45,013 bases of DNA from Actinomycetota bacterium (GTDB lineage Bacteria; Actinomycetota; Acidimicrobiia; Acidimicrobiales; MedAcidi-G1). Below are positions 33,942 to 41,749 of the stretch, piece by piece. The notes under the pieces were generated by a model. That model made no database searches, was not told where the DNA came from, and saw only the letters and a program-made list of their open reading frames with translations. Made by a program: the position numbers and the translations under genes. The stretch is taken from assembly GCA_014381945.1 (NCBI GenBank), contig JACNKQ010000025.1, positions 1 through 45,013 of the forward strand. The letters are read 5' to 3'. Numbering within the stretch: the stretch's first letter is position 1; each line of letters begins with the position of its first letter.

Positions 33942-34717
33942 CAATCTCTCCCTGCTTCGGCCAGGACGGCCGCTTCCTGACGATTCGGTTCGGGGGCGGC
34001 GGACCGGTCGAGCCCCTCGAGCTCGGTCCAGGCGAGGTGGGCAGCCGCCTGTTCGGCCCGCTTCTTGGAGGTGCCGGAGGCGGGCCCGTATGAGGTCCCG
34101 TCGACCTCGACCTCGGCGTGGAACCGTGGATCGTGGTCGGGGCCCTCGGAGGTCAACAGGTACCTCGGCGGGGCATCGAAGTGGCGCGCCACGAGTTCCT
34201 GGAGCCGGGTCTTGTGATCGTGGACCCCCGGATCCTCGGCGGCCCGGTCGATGGCGCTGTCGAGGAGCCCATCGACGACCGCGAAAGCCGGTCGCTGGCC
34301 GCCATCGAGGAAGACGGCGCCGATGACCGCCTCCATGGCATCGGACAGGATGGACTCCTTGCAGTCCCCACCCGACGCTGCCTCACCCCGACCCAGCCGC
34401 AGCGCTCGGCCGAGGTCGATGCAACGGGCGGCCTCGGCCAGGGCGTCGGCGCTGACGACACCCGCACGGATCTTGGCCAACTCGCCTTCGGTGAGTTCGG
34501 GGTGCACGCGGTAGAGGCGGGCGGCGACGGCGAGCCCCAGCACGGCGTCACCCAGGAACTCGAGGCGCTCGTTGGATTCGCCACCGTGCTCGGCACACCA
34601 GGAGCGGTGCGTCAGGGCCTCGATCAGCAGGTCCGGGTCTGCGAACCGGTGCCCGAGCCGATCTGCGACGGCCTGCGCTTCGGTGGTTGCGGGATCAGCC
34701 GAGGAGGGAGGAGACAT
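33941..34717 (-). CDS. rnc: Ribonuclease III
   Basis: RNase III cuts double-stranded RNA in rRNA processing and regulation. The 258-residue product has the signature NERLEFLGDAVLG (49-61), the second acidic motif (SDAMEAVIGAVFLDGG) and a C-terminal dsRNA-binding domain (KTRLQELVARHF, GTSKKRAEQAAAHLAW). The ATG at 34717 overlaps the acpP end by 23 bases and is the last normal start before the conserved region; no strong ribosome binding site is seen, so coupling to acpP is likely. Confidence 0.94.
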   Translation of the reverse strand: MSPPSSADPATTEAQAVADRLGHRFADPDLLIEALTHRSWCAEHGGESNERLEFLGDAVLGLAVAARLYRVHPELTEGELAKIRAGVVSADALAEAARCIDLGRALRLGRGEAASGGDCKESILSDAMEAVIGAVFLDGGQRPAFAVVDGLLDSAIDRAAEDPGVHDHKTRLQELVARHFDAPPRYLLTSEGPDHDPRFHAEVEVDGTSYGPASGTSKKRAEQAAAHLAWTELEGLDRSAAPEPNRQEAAVLAEAGRD

Positions 34718-34985
34718 AGTCGACCGCGTCACGCACGGTCTTGAGGTCTTCGAGGACCTCGTCTTCGATGCGGAAGCCGACCGAACGCTCGGCCAGCTCT
34801 TCCTCGATGGCCTCGACAAGTTCGATGAGCGCCAGGGAATCGGCGTCGAGGTCGTCGGCGAACGAGTCACCCTCGCCGATGTCGGAGGGCTCGATCTCGA
34901 GAATGTCGGCAAGCCGGTCACGGACCAGTGCGAGCACCTCGTCGCGTCCGATCGGGTCTCCTTCGACATGGGTTTCGGCAGGCAC
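34695..34985 (-). CDS. acpP: Acyl carrier protein
   Basis: ACP carries growing acyl chains on a phosphopantetheine arm. The 96-residue product has the attachment Ser50 in DDLDADSLALIELVEAIEEE, and four-helix ACP length with a slightly long N-terminus. GTG at 34985 has GAGGAG four bases upstream. The plsX-acpP-rnc order is common, and plsX uses acyl-ACP. Confidence 0.93.
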   Translation of the reverse strand: MPAETHVEGDPIGRDEVLALVRDRLADILEIEPSDIGEGDSFADDLDADSLALIELVEAIEEELAERSVGFRIEDEVLEDLKTVRDAVDYVSSLLG

Positions 34986-35138
34986 GGGACTCCTCGGGGA
35001 CTTCGGGCGGACGGTGGTGGCAAATAGGAACTGCGGGCACCGAACGCAGGGGGTGTGACTACCGATTCTACCGGATCGACATTCTGTCCGGGAGGGCCCT
35101 GAAAGGACGGAAATAGGCGGACAGGGGTTGAAACAGCC
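34986..35138. other. Intergenic region between plsX and acpP
   Basis: About 150 bases without a supported gene. TAGAAT on the minus strand near 35065-35070 is the best -10-like box, but it has no good -35. The region likely carries an acpP promoter, separating it from plsX. Confidence 0.35.
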
Positions 35139-36137
35139 TCAGTCGGCGTTCGGAGCGGCAACCGCCTCGGTGATGTGGCCCACCACATCGGCCTCCACCA
35201 TCTCAGCGGCGGCCCGGACCGCATTTTCGATGGCGAGCGAGCGCGACGAACCGTGGCTGATGATGCAGACGCCCCGCACACCCAGGAGCATGGCACCGCC
35301 GTAGGTATCCGGGTGGAACATCCTGTACAGGCTGTCGAGTTCGGGCCCCAGCGTCTGCGCCGCCTCCGCTGCCTCGGGGCGCTCACCGAGGCTGGTGAGC
35401 AGGGCGGTCATGAGCGCCGTCATCGACCCCTCGAGCGTCTTGAGCGCCACGTTGCCGGTGAACCCGTCGGTCACGACCACGTCGACTTCATCGGTGAGCA
35501 GGTCGCGGCCCTCGACGTTGCCGACGAACGAGGCATCCTTCCAGTCGGCGTCCGTCATGGCCCGGTGGGCTTCCTTGACGAACGGGCTGCCCTTGCCGGG
35601 CTCCTCGCCGATTGAGAGCAGGGCGACACGAGGCTCGGCGATTCCAAGGCGGTCCCGGGAGAAGACGGCCCCCATCTGGCCGAACTGGACCAACCATGCC
35701 GGGCTGCACTCCGAGTTGGCGCCGGCATCGAGGAGGACGGTCGGCTTCCCGCCCGGGGTCGGCAGCAGGGTGGCGATGGCGGGACGACTGACCCCCCTGA
35801 TGCGGCCCATGCGAAGGAGGGCGCTCGCCATGGTGGCCCCGGTGTTGCCGGCGCTCACCATCGCCGATGCGGCACCGTCGCGCACCGCCTCGGCAGCCCG
35901 AACCAGCGAAGAGTCCTTCATCTTCCGGACGCTGGAACCCGGATCGGCGTCCATGGCGATTACCTCCGAGGCGGGTAGCACCTCCAGGCCACCGCAGTCG
36001 GTCAGGTCCTCGGGACGACCGACGAGGACGACAGGTATGCCGTGCTCATCGTGGGCTCGCAATGCGCCGGCGACTATCTCGTCGGGTGCGAAGTCGCCGC
36101 CCATCGCATCGACGGCGACCGGGAGCGGGAGGGTCAT
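35139..36137 (-). CDS. plsX: Phosphate acyltransferase PlsX
   Basis: PlsX makes acyl-phosphate from acyl-ACP, which starts phosphatidic acid synthesis with PlsY. The 332-residue product is full length with VAVDAMGGDFAP at the start, VSAGNTGATMASALL, LLDAGANSEC, GNVEGRDLL and VVTDGFTGNVALKTLEG. The ATG at 36137 begins the conserved sequence, 19 bases after the rpmF stop, with a small hairpin between them. Confidence 0.97.
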   Translation of the reverse strand: MTLPLPVAVDAMGGDFAPDEIVAGALRAHDEHGIPVVLVGRPEDLTDCGGLEVLPASEVIAMDADPGSSVRKMKDSSLVRAAEAVRDGAASAMVSAGNTGATMASALLRMGRIRGVSRPAIATLLPTPGGKPTVLLDAGANSECSPAWLVQFGQMGAVFSRDRLGIAEPRVALLSIGEEPGKGSPFVKEAHRAMTDADWKDASFVGNVEGRDLLTDEVDVVVTDGFTGNVALKTLEGSMTALMTALLTSLGERPEAAEAAQTLGPELDSLYRMFHPDTYGGAMLLGVRGVCIISHGSSRSLAIENAVRAAAEMVEADVVGHITEAVAAPNAD

Positions 36138-36156
36138 TGAAACGGAGCCGTTCGGC

Positions 36157-36336
36157 TCAGTCGACGTCGATGGCCTGGCGGCCGCCGTACCAGCCACAGT
36201 TGCCGCACACGCGGTGGGGGCGACGAACCTCACCGCAGCGGGGACAGGTGCTGCGCGACGACGGGCGCAGGGTCCAGTTTGCGGCCCGGCGGCTACGGCC
36301 CTTGGACTTGGATGTCTTTTTCTTGGGGACGGCCAT
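36157..36336 (-). CDS. rpmF: 50S ribosomal protein L32 (zinc-binding type)
   Basis: The 59-residue protein is canonical L32: MAVPKKKTSKSKGRSRRA, then Cys31-x2-Cys34 and Cys44-x2-Cys47, the four zinc ligands, and WYGGRQAIDVD. Zinc-binding (C+) L32 is used when zinc is available, and a C- paralogue may exist elsewhere. The gene was found by translating the minus strand directly. DUF177-rpmF-plsX is a widely conserved set. Confidence 0.97.
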   Translation of the reverse strand: MAVPKKKTSKSKGRSRRAANWTLRPSSRSTCPRCGEVRRPHRVCGNCGWYGGRQAIDVD

Positions 36337-36444
36337 CGTGGACTCGCGGTGGTTGGAGCGTTCGGGGAAATCGTGGGCCCTGGAGTGGACTCGGTGCCCG
36401 GCCCGGCGACCCGCAAAGGCTAGCGGGCACTCGACCGAACCCGG

Positions 36445-36984
36445 TCAGCCCTCGTCACCGGGTTCGCGCAGGGCGTCGAGTACCGCCCAGCGGGGATCCC
36501 GCTCCGGTTCGGCGGCTTCCCCTTCGGGCCCGACTTCCTCCACGGGCATCGCCGGAAAGCGCTCGGGGTCCGGGCCGGCGCAGTCGTCACCGCACAACGG
36601 TGACAGCGGCAGCGCCAGGAGCACGGCGTCACGGGCAACGGCCCCGACATCGATGCAGTCCTCTCCGGCATCGGACTCGAGCGGGTAGGTGTCTCCGGCA
36701 TCGGCGTCATCCGACCGGAAGACCTCGCGCACATCGATCCGGAGGTGGCCACAAACCGGTTCGAGGCATCGCCGGCACTCCCCCGTCCAGTCGACATCGA
36801 CCTTGCCCGACGCCACGATGTCCATGCCGCTCGCTCCCACCTCGAGGTCGATGACGACCTCGTCACCGTCGACACCGACAGTTCCGATGCGCATGCCTTC
36901 GAGGACTGCGGTCGTCCGCACCTCCCTTGGGGCCACACCCGGACGCCGCAGGAGGGCGACGGGTACCCGGAGGCCCCCGGTCAT
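36445..36984 (-). CDS. DUF177/YceD family protein
   Basis: DUF177 (YceD) proteins are encoded next to rpmF almost everywhere and in plants affect 23S rRNA accumulation; the bacterial role is not settled. The 179-residue product has the family motif WTGECRRCLEPV and a later LSPLCGDDCAG, but lacks the further cysteines of the longer Cys-rich forms. ATG at 36984 is 19 bases after the preceding gene's stop; no strong ribosome binding site is evident. Confidence 0.88.
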   Translation of the reverse strand: MTGGLRVPVALLRRPGVAPREVRTTAVLEGMRIGTVGVDGDEVVIDLEVGASGMDIVASGKVDVDWTGECRRCLEPVCGHLRIDVREVFRSDDADAGDTYPLESDAGEDCIDVGAVARDAVLLALPLSPLCGDDCAGPDPERFPAMPVEEVGPEGEAAEPERDPRWAVLDALREPGDEG

Positions 36985-37003
36985 TGTCCGGGCTGCGGGG
37001 CGG

Positions 37004-37669
37004 TCACCCGCCCGACTCGCCGCCACTGTCCTGGTCGAAAAACGACGAACTGGACCTCGGCCTCCGGGCTTCCTCAGTGGCCGCCTGGGCGGCCTGTTCG
37101 GCAACCTCGGCCTGCTGGCGACGCTCGCGGTCGAGCACCGTCTCCTGGAGCTTGCGGCGACCCGTGGCGATTGTGTCGCGGGCATCGGTCAGCGATGTCT
37201 CGAAGGTCGCCAACTTCTGGTCGCAGTAGTCCTCCGTTTCGCGCCGCATCCGCCGTGTCTCCTCTCGGGCCATCTCGACCAGTTGGCGGGCCCGTTGCTC
37301 GGCCGTGCGGACGACCTCGGTGCGTTGGACCAGCCGTTCGGCCTGCGACCGCGCCATCTCGAGGATCTCGTCACCCTCGCGGCGCACCTTGGCCAGGAAC
37401 TCCTCTCGCTCCTTGAGCAGCCACCGGGCGGCCCTGAGGTCGTCGGGAAGGCGGGCGATGGCCTCGTCGAGCATCTCGAGGAGGTCCTCCTTGTTGATCA
37501 TGGAGGACGCCGACAGCGGCATCGGACGGGCCGAGGCGACGACCTCGCGGGCCTGGCGCATGATGCCCTCGACCTGTGGCGGGTGATACGGGTCGGGTGT
37601 CGGCACAGAAGGGGCGCCCGGCTCAGCCGGGGTCGGCGGCGTCAGCCCGGTGTCGGGAATGTCGGTCAC
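37004..37669 (-). CDS. SepIVA/DivIVA-like coiled-coil protein
   Basis: The 221-residue product starts with a Pro-rich segment (1-35), then a region typical of the actinobacterial family found between coaD and DUF177 (INKEDLLEMLDEAIARLPDDLRAA), followed by a long heptad-rich helix (about 85-200) and a Ser-rich tail. In mycobacteria the gene at this place is SepIVA (Rv2927c), a DivIVA-like protein needed for septation. The assignment here rests on synteny and coiled-coil shape rather than sequence identity that I can measure. GTG at 37669 overlaps the coaD stop. Confidence 0.78.
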   Translation of the reverse strand: MTDIPDTGLTPPTPAEPGAPSVPTPDPYHPPQVEGIMRQAREVVASARPMPLSASSMINKEDLLEMLDEAIARLPDDLRAARWLLKEREEFLAKVRREGDEILEMARSQAERLVQRTEVVRTAEQRARQLVEMAREETRRMRRETEDYCDQKLATFETSLTDARDTIATGRRKLQETVLDRERRQQAEVAEQAAQAATEEARRPRSSSSFFDQDSGGESGG

Positions 37670-38154
37670 CGCTCCGTACCCCCGACCCTTTCCACCAGCC
37701 GCCGGAAGACCTGCTCGGGGACCATCTCGGACACGTCGCCGCCGAGACGGGCCACCTCGCGGATAAGCCCGGACGCCAGGAACGACCGACGGGAGGCGGT
37801 CGGCAGGAAGATGGTGTGCACCCCGGAGATGGCCAGGTTGGTCTGGGCCATCTGGAGCTCGGTCTCGAAGTCGGAGACCGCCCGCAGGCCCTTGACAATG
37901 AAGTCGGCACCTACCTGCCGGGCCAGGGTGACGACGAGCCCGTCGAACATCGTGGTGCTGACATTGTCGAGGTGGGCGAAGCATTCATCGAGCAGGTCCA
38001 TGCGCTCCTCGAGGGTGAACAGGCCACCGCCCTTGGACGGATTCATGAGCGTGCCTACGACGACCTCGTCGAACAGCCGGGCGGCCGTCTCGACGAGCTC
38101 GACGTGCCCGTTGTGGACAGGATCGAAGGAACCGGGGTACAGGACTCGGGTCAC
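37666..38154 (-). CDS. coaD: Phosphopantetheine adenylyltransferase
   Basis: CoaD adds AMP to phosphopantetheine in coenzyme A synthesis. The 162-residue product is normal length and begins with the nucleotidyltransferase motif YPGSFDPVHNGH (HxGH at 14-17), followed by VGTLMNPSKGG, FIVKGLRAVSDFETELQMA and the SRRSFLASGLIREVA signature. GTG at 38154 overlaps the rsmD stop (GTGA). Confidence 0.97.
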   Translation of the reverse strand: MTRVLYPGSFDPVHNGHVELVETAARLFDEVVVGTLMNPSKGGGLFTLEERMDLLDECFAHLDNVSTTMFDGLVVTLARQVGADFIVKGLRAVSDFETELQMAQTNLAISGVHTIFLPTASRRSFLASGLIREVARLGGDVSEMVPEQVFRRLVERVGGTER

Positions 38155-38696
38155 GGGGTGGAACTCCCTGGGTCTCCGTCTTGGGGCGAGAGCAGCGTCA
38201 ACACGGTACCCGCATACCGGCGCACCCTCTCGACATGCCATCCGGGTACCGATTCGAGCTCCCGGTCGGACTCCACGGCAACCAGCCCGGCGTCGAGCCC
38301 GGCCAACAGCGCCAGCCAGCCATCGAAGGCGTACGGCGGGTCCAACAGGGCCAGGTCCCACGGTCCGGGGTTGGCCGACAACCATGCCCGGGCGTCGGCG
38401 ACTACGACCGCTGCCCGGTCGGAGAAGCCGCAGGTGGCGAGGTTGGCCTCCACCAGGGCGGCGTGGGTGCGTGAACATTCGACGAACACCACATGTGAGG
38501 CGCCACGCGACAGCGCCTCGATTCCGAGTGCACCCGTCCCGGCGAACAGGTCGAGCACCGTGGCCTCCTCGATGGCGCCTCGGCTGTGGAGGGCGTTGAA
38601 CAGGGCTTCCCGGACCCGATCACCGGTGGGCCGGATCCCTTCGTCCCTGGGGGTGGCCAGCCGGAGGCCACGTGCGGTTCCTGCCACGACGCGCAT
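38151..38696 (-). CDS. rsmD: 16S rRNA m2G966 methyltransferase RsmD
   Basis: RsmD methylates G966 of 16S rRNA using SAM. The 181-residue product has MRVVAGTARGLRLATP, the GIRPTGDRVREALFNAL signature, the SAM motif DLFAGTGALGIEALSRGA, and the catalytic DPPY at 119-122. CATACT lies six bases before the ATG at 38696, so the mRNA may be leaderless. It heads the rsmD-coaD-sepIVA-like run. Confidence 0.95.
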   Translation of the reverse strand: MRVVAGTARGLRLATPRDEGIRPTGDRVREALFNALHSRGAIEEATVLDLFAGTGALGIEALSRGASHVVFVECSRTHAALVEANLATCGFSDRAAVVVADARAWLSANPGPWDLALLDPPYAFDGWLALLAGLDAGLVAVESDRELESVPGWHVERVRRYAGTVLTLLSPQDGDPGSSTP

Positions 38697-38809
38697 GGCA
38701 CAAGTATGGGCCGCTGGTCGGGATTCGGCTCCCGTCATCCGACAGTCGACCCAAGCACCTCCGACAAAGCGACTCGATGTCCTGGCGGCCGTCAGTTACC
38801 CTCGCCCCC
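38697..38809. promoter_or_regulatory. Divergent promoter region rsmD / zinc-ribbon gene
   Basis: The 113 bases contain two -10-like boxes facing outward: CATACT on the minus strand (38708-38703), six bases before rsmD, and TACCCT on the plus strand (38797-38802), seven bases before the zinc-ribbon gene. Both would start transcription at the start codon. No good -35 is visible for either. Confidence 0.4.
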
Positions 38810-38986
38810 ATGCGGGCGCCGGTCAACATCATCTGCGTCGACTGCGGGGGAACCTGCCACCTGCTCGCCCACCCCGACGAGGAGTTCGAGCCCGGAGATC
38901 CGGTTGCCTACCGGTGCGCCGACTGCATGGACCGGTGGGACCTCGTCATGCCCGAACACGACGAAGAGGCCGGCGCACCCGACTGA
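38810..38986 (+). CDS. Small zinc-ribbon protein (58 residues)
   Basis: The product has ICVDCGGTC near the N-terminus and YRCADCMDRW later, that is two CxxC knuckles about 25 residues apart, with acidic segments on both sides. This is a compact zinc-ribbon shape; function unknown. TACCCT lies seven bases before the ATG, so a leaderless start at 38810 is favoured over the longer frame. It is convergent with the acetyltransferase gene, 13 bases away, and divergent from rsmD. Confidence 0.65.
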   Translation: MRAPVNIICVDCGGTCHLLAHPDEEFEPGDPVAYRCADCMDRWDLVMPEHDEEAGAPD

Positions 38987-38999
38987 GGCGTGCCTCGGG

Positions 39000-39590
39000 T
39001 CAGGCGTGCGGGTCCCTCCACATGAGGGGGATCGTCGGCCCGTCGGCGATCGACACCTCGCCGGTGACCGAAAAGCCGTGTCTTTCGTACAGGGGCACGT
39101 TCGCCGGGTCGCTCGACTCGAGGTAGGCGGGCACGCCCTCGGCATCGCACCGGTCGGTCACGGCGGCGACGAGCGCCGACGCCAGGCCCCTGCCGCGGCC
39201 CTCGGGTCGGGTGCCCACGAACGCCAGGTACCAGTGCGGTGTGTGAGGGTGGGCCTCGAGCATCGGTTGGAGCGCCATGAGCTTTGCCATGGCCTGCTCC
39301 TCGCCGAGCAGTGACATCGAAGCCGCCACGACGGCCCCGAAGTCGGGACCGGGATCGTCGGGTCCCTGTGGCGGCACCCACACGGCGGCCGAGGAACAGC
39401 CGTCGACCGTCAGGACCTCGTCAATGCCGATGCCACCCGTCAGGCGGGCGGCGAAGAACGTGGCGAGCATCGACGGCCGGACCACAGGGTCCTCGTAGAG
39501 GAAGGACAGGACCGGGTCCTGCGCGAACGCCACGGCCAGGGTGGCGACCACGTCGGGAAGCTCTGAAGCTTCGACAGTTCGTGCGTTCAT
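39000..39590 (-). CDS. GNAT-family N-acetyltransferase
   Basis: The 196-residue product has the GNAT fold, with the acetyl-CoA motif A VGTRPEGRGRGLASALVAAVTDRC and the C-terminal PLYERHGFSVTGEV typical of small-molecule acetyltransferases. The N-terminal VVATLAVAFAQDPVLSFLY matches many actinobacterial members. The substrate cannot be told. The ATG overlaps the recG stop (ATGA), so it is coupled to recG, though no functional link is known. Confidence 0.88.
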   Translation of the reverse strand: MNARTVEASELPDVVATLAVAFAQDPVLSFLYEDPVVRPSMLATFFAARLTGGIGIDEVLTVDGCSSAAVWVPPQGPDDPGPDFGAVVAASMSLLGEEQAMAKLMALQPMLEAHPHTPHWYLAFVGTRPEGRGRGLASALVAAVTDRCDAEGVPAYLESSDPANVPLYERHGFSVTGEVSIADGPTIPLMWRDPHA

Positions 39591-41746
39591 GACTTGAGTA
39601 GATAGTCGACCTCGTCGCCTCCCAGCAACAGGGCCACCTCGTCTGACAACGCCGGGTGCAACTCGAGGCCGTCGCCGTCACCCACCAACTCGACGGCGAC
39701 CTCTCTGGCCGCCTCGACCCATTCGCGGTCGCGGCGCAACGAGGCCAGCCGCAGGTCGTTGCGGCCCTTCTGGCGTTCGCCCATGATCGTGCCCTCGCCT
39801 CGCAGGTCCAGGTCGACTTCGGCCAGTTCGAATCCGTCCGTGGTGCGCACCAGCGCCCCGAGTCTCTCCTCGGCGTCGGGCGTGGGCGCTTCGCCGACCA
39901 GCAGGCAGCGGCTCTGTGCCGATCCCCGACCCACCCGTCCACGCAGTTGGTGGAGTTGGGCGATGCCGAAGCGGGCGGCGTCGAGGACCACCATGACCGT
40001 CGCATTGGGGACGTCGACCCCCACCTCGATCACCGTCGTCGCAACCAGCACGTCGAGGGCGCCCGACCGGAACAGCCGCATCGTCTCCTCCTTCTCTGCG
40101 GGCCCGACCCTCCCGTGGATCAGGCCGACCCTCAGGTCGGACAGCACGCCTGCGGTCAGCGACCCGTGGGTCTCCTCGGCCGAACGGACCTCCAGCGCCT
40201 CGGACTCGTCGATCAGCGGGCAGACCACGTACGCCTGGTGGCCGGCCGCCACCTCATCGCGCACGATCGCCCATGCCTCCCCGTCGTCGACGATCCAGTC
40301 GGTACGGATCGGGGTGCGACCGGGCGGCATCTCGTCGATGACCGAGACGTCGAGGTCGCCGTAGACGGTCATGGCCGCCGTCCTCGGAATCGGTGTCGCC
40401 GTCATGACGAGGACATCGGGAATGGCGGGCTCGGTGTCGTTTCCCTGTTCCCTCAGGGCGGCCCGCTGCTCGACGCCGAAGCGGTGCTGTTCGTCGATAA
40501 CGATGACGCCCAGGGAATGGAAGCCGACCCCTTCCTGGATGAGGGCATGGGTGCCGATCAGCATGTCGACGCCTCCGTCCTCGAGTCCGTCGACGATCCG
40601 CCGCCTTTCAGCCGCCGTGGCACGGCTGGTGAGCAACTCGACCCGGAGGGGCCGCTCGCCCATCAGCGTGCCGGGGTCGGCGACCACTAGCCCCGCAAGC
40701 AGGTCGGCGATGCCCAGGTGGTGCTGCTCGGCAAGGACTGCCGTCGGAACCATCAACGCCCCCTGGTGGCCGCCCTGGACCGCCACCAGCAGGGCGCTCA
40801 CCGCCACGACCGTCTTGCCGGAGCCGACGTCGCCCTGGAGGAGACGGTGCATCGGCGATGGTCGGGCCAGGTCAACCAGGATCTCGTCGATCGTCCGCTG
40901 CTGGGCGCCGGTCAACGGGAAGCCGAGCCGGTCGTGGAAGGCCCCGACCAGATCGCCGTCGGTGCCATGCCCATCACACACGTGGGCGATCCCGCTGGCG
41001 CTGCGTTCGAGGTGGACCTTGCGGCGGACCAACTCGAGCTGGATGCGCAACAGCTCGTCGAACACCAGGCGCCGACGGGCCTCAACCACCTCCTGCATGG
41101 ACTCCGGACGGTGGATCCCCCCGTAGGCCGTGGCACGGTCGACGAACCGGTAGCGGTCCCGCACCCCCGCCGGCAGCGGATCGTCGAAGCCCCGCTTCAG
41201 CATCACGCGGCGCAGCGCCTCGCCGACCAGACCGTCGAGGTCCCAGCTCTGGAGACCGGCCGATTCGGACTGTGGATAGACGGCCACGATCCTGCCCGTC
41301 CGGTCGCCCACCAGGTCGACGATCGGATTGGTCATCTGGAACTTGTCGCGGTAGAGGTCCATCTTGCCGAAGACGACCGCCTCGGTGCCTTCGGAGAGTT
41401 GACGCTCGCGCCACGGCTGGTTGAAGAAGGTGAGGGAGAGCGAGCCCGTGCCGTCGGTGACCCTGGCCTCGACCAGCGACCGTCCGTTGCGGGTCCGACG
41501 CGCCGACACCCTGGCGACCCTCACCAGCACCATGCCCTCCTCACCGACCCCGAGCGCCTCGATGGTGGCCTCGCGGGTGCGGTCGAGGTACCGGCGCGGG
41601 TAGTAGGAGATCAGGTCGAGGATCGTGCGGACATCGACCCTGGCCAACGCCGCTGCCCTCTTGTCACCCACTCCCTGGAGGTCGGTCACCGGCCGGTCGG
41701 CCAGCTCCCGGAGCGTGACGCCCGCCGGGATGGATCTGCTGGGCAC
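39587..41746 (-). CDS. recG: ATP-dependent DNA helicase RecG
   Basis: RecG remodels stalled replication forks and branched DNA. The 719-residue product has the wedge/OB domain (about 60-150), Walker A GDVGSGKT near residue 310, the DExH-type box VIDEQHRFGV, MTATPIPRT, and the C-terminal helicase motifs (GLIHGRVGPAEKEETM, TTVIEVGVDVPNATVMVV, QLHQLRGRVGRG). GTG at 41746 lies three bases after the preceding stop. The fakA-like-recG-rsmD-coaD set is standard in actinobacteria. Confidence 0.97.
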   Translation of the reverse strand: MPSRSIPAGVTLRELADRPVTDLQGVGDKRAAALARVDVRTILDLISYYPRRYLDRTREATIEALGVGEEGMVLVRVARVSARRTRNGRSLVEARVTDGTGSLSLTFFNQPWRERQLSEGTEAVVFGKMDLYRDKFQMTNPIVDLVGDRTGRIVAVYPQSESAGLQSWDLDGLVGEALRRVMLKRGFDDPLPAGVRDRYRFVDRATAYGGIHRPESMQEVVEARRRLVFDELLRIQLELVRRKVHLERSASGIAHVCDGHGTDGDLVGAFHDRLGFPLTGAQQRTIDEILVDLARPSPMHRLLQGDVGSGKTVVAVSALLVAVQGGHQGALMVPTAVLAEQHHLGIADLLAGLVVADPGTLMGERPLRVELLTSRATAAERRRIVDGLEDGGVDMLIGTHALIQEGVGFHSLGVIVIDEQHRFGVEQRAALREQGNDTEPAIPDVLVMTATPIPRTAAMTVYGDLDVSVIDEMPPGRTPIRTDWIVDDGEAWAIVRDEVAAGHQAYVVCPLIDESEALEVRSAEETHGSLTAGVLSDLRVGLIHGRVGPAEKEETMRLFRSGALDVLVATTVIEVGVDVPNATVMVVLDAARFGIAQLHQLRGRVGRGSAQSRCLLVGEAPTPDAEERLGALVRTTDGFELAEVDLDLRGEGTIMGERQKGRNDLRLASLRRDREWVEAAREVAVELVGDGDGLELHPALSDEVALLLGGDEVDYLLKS

Positions 41747-41749
41747 TCC

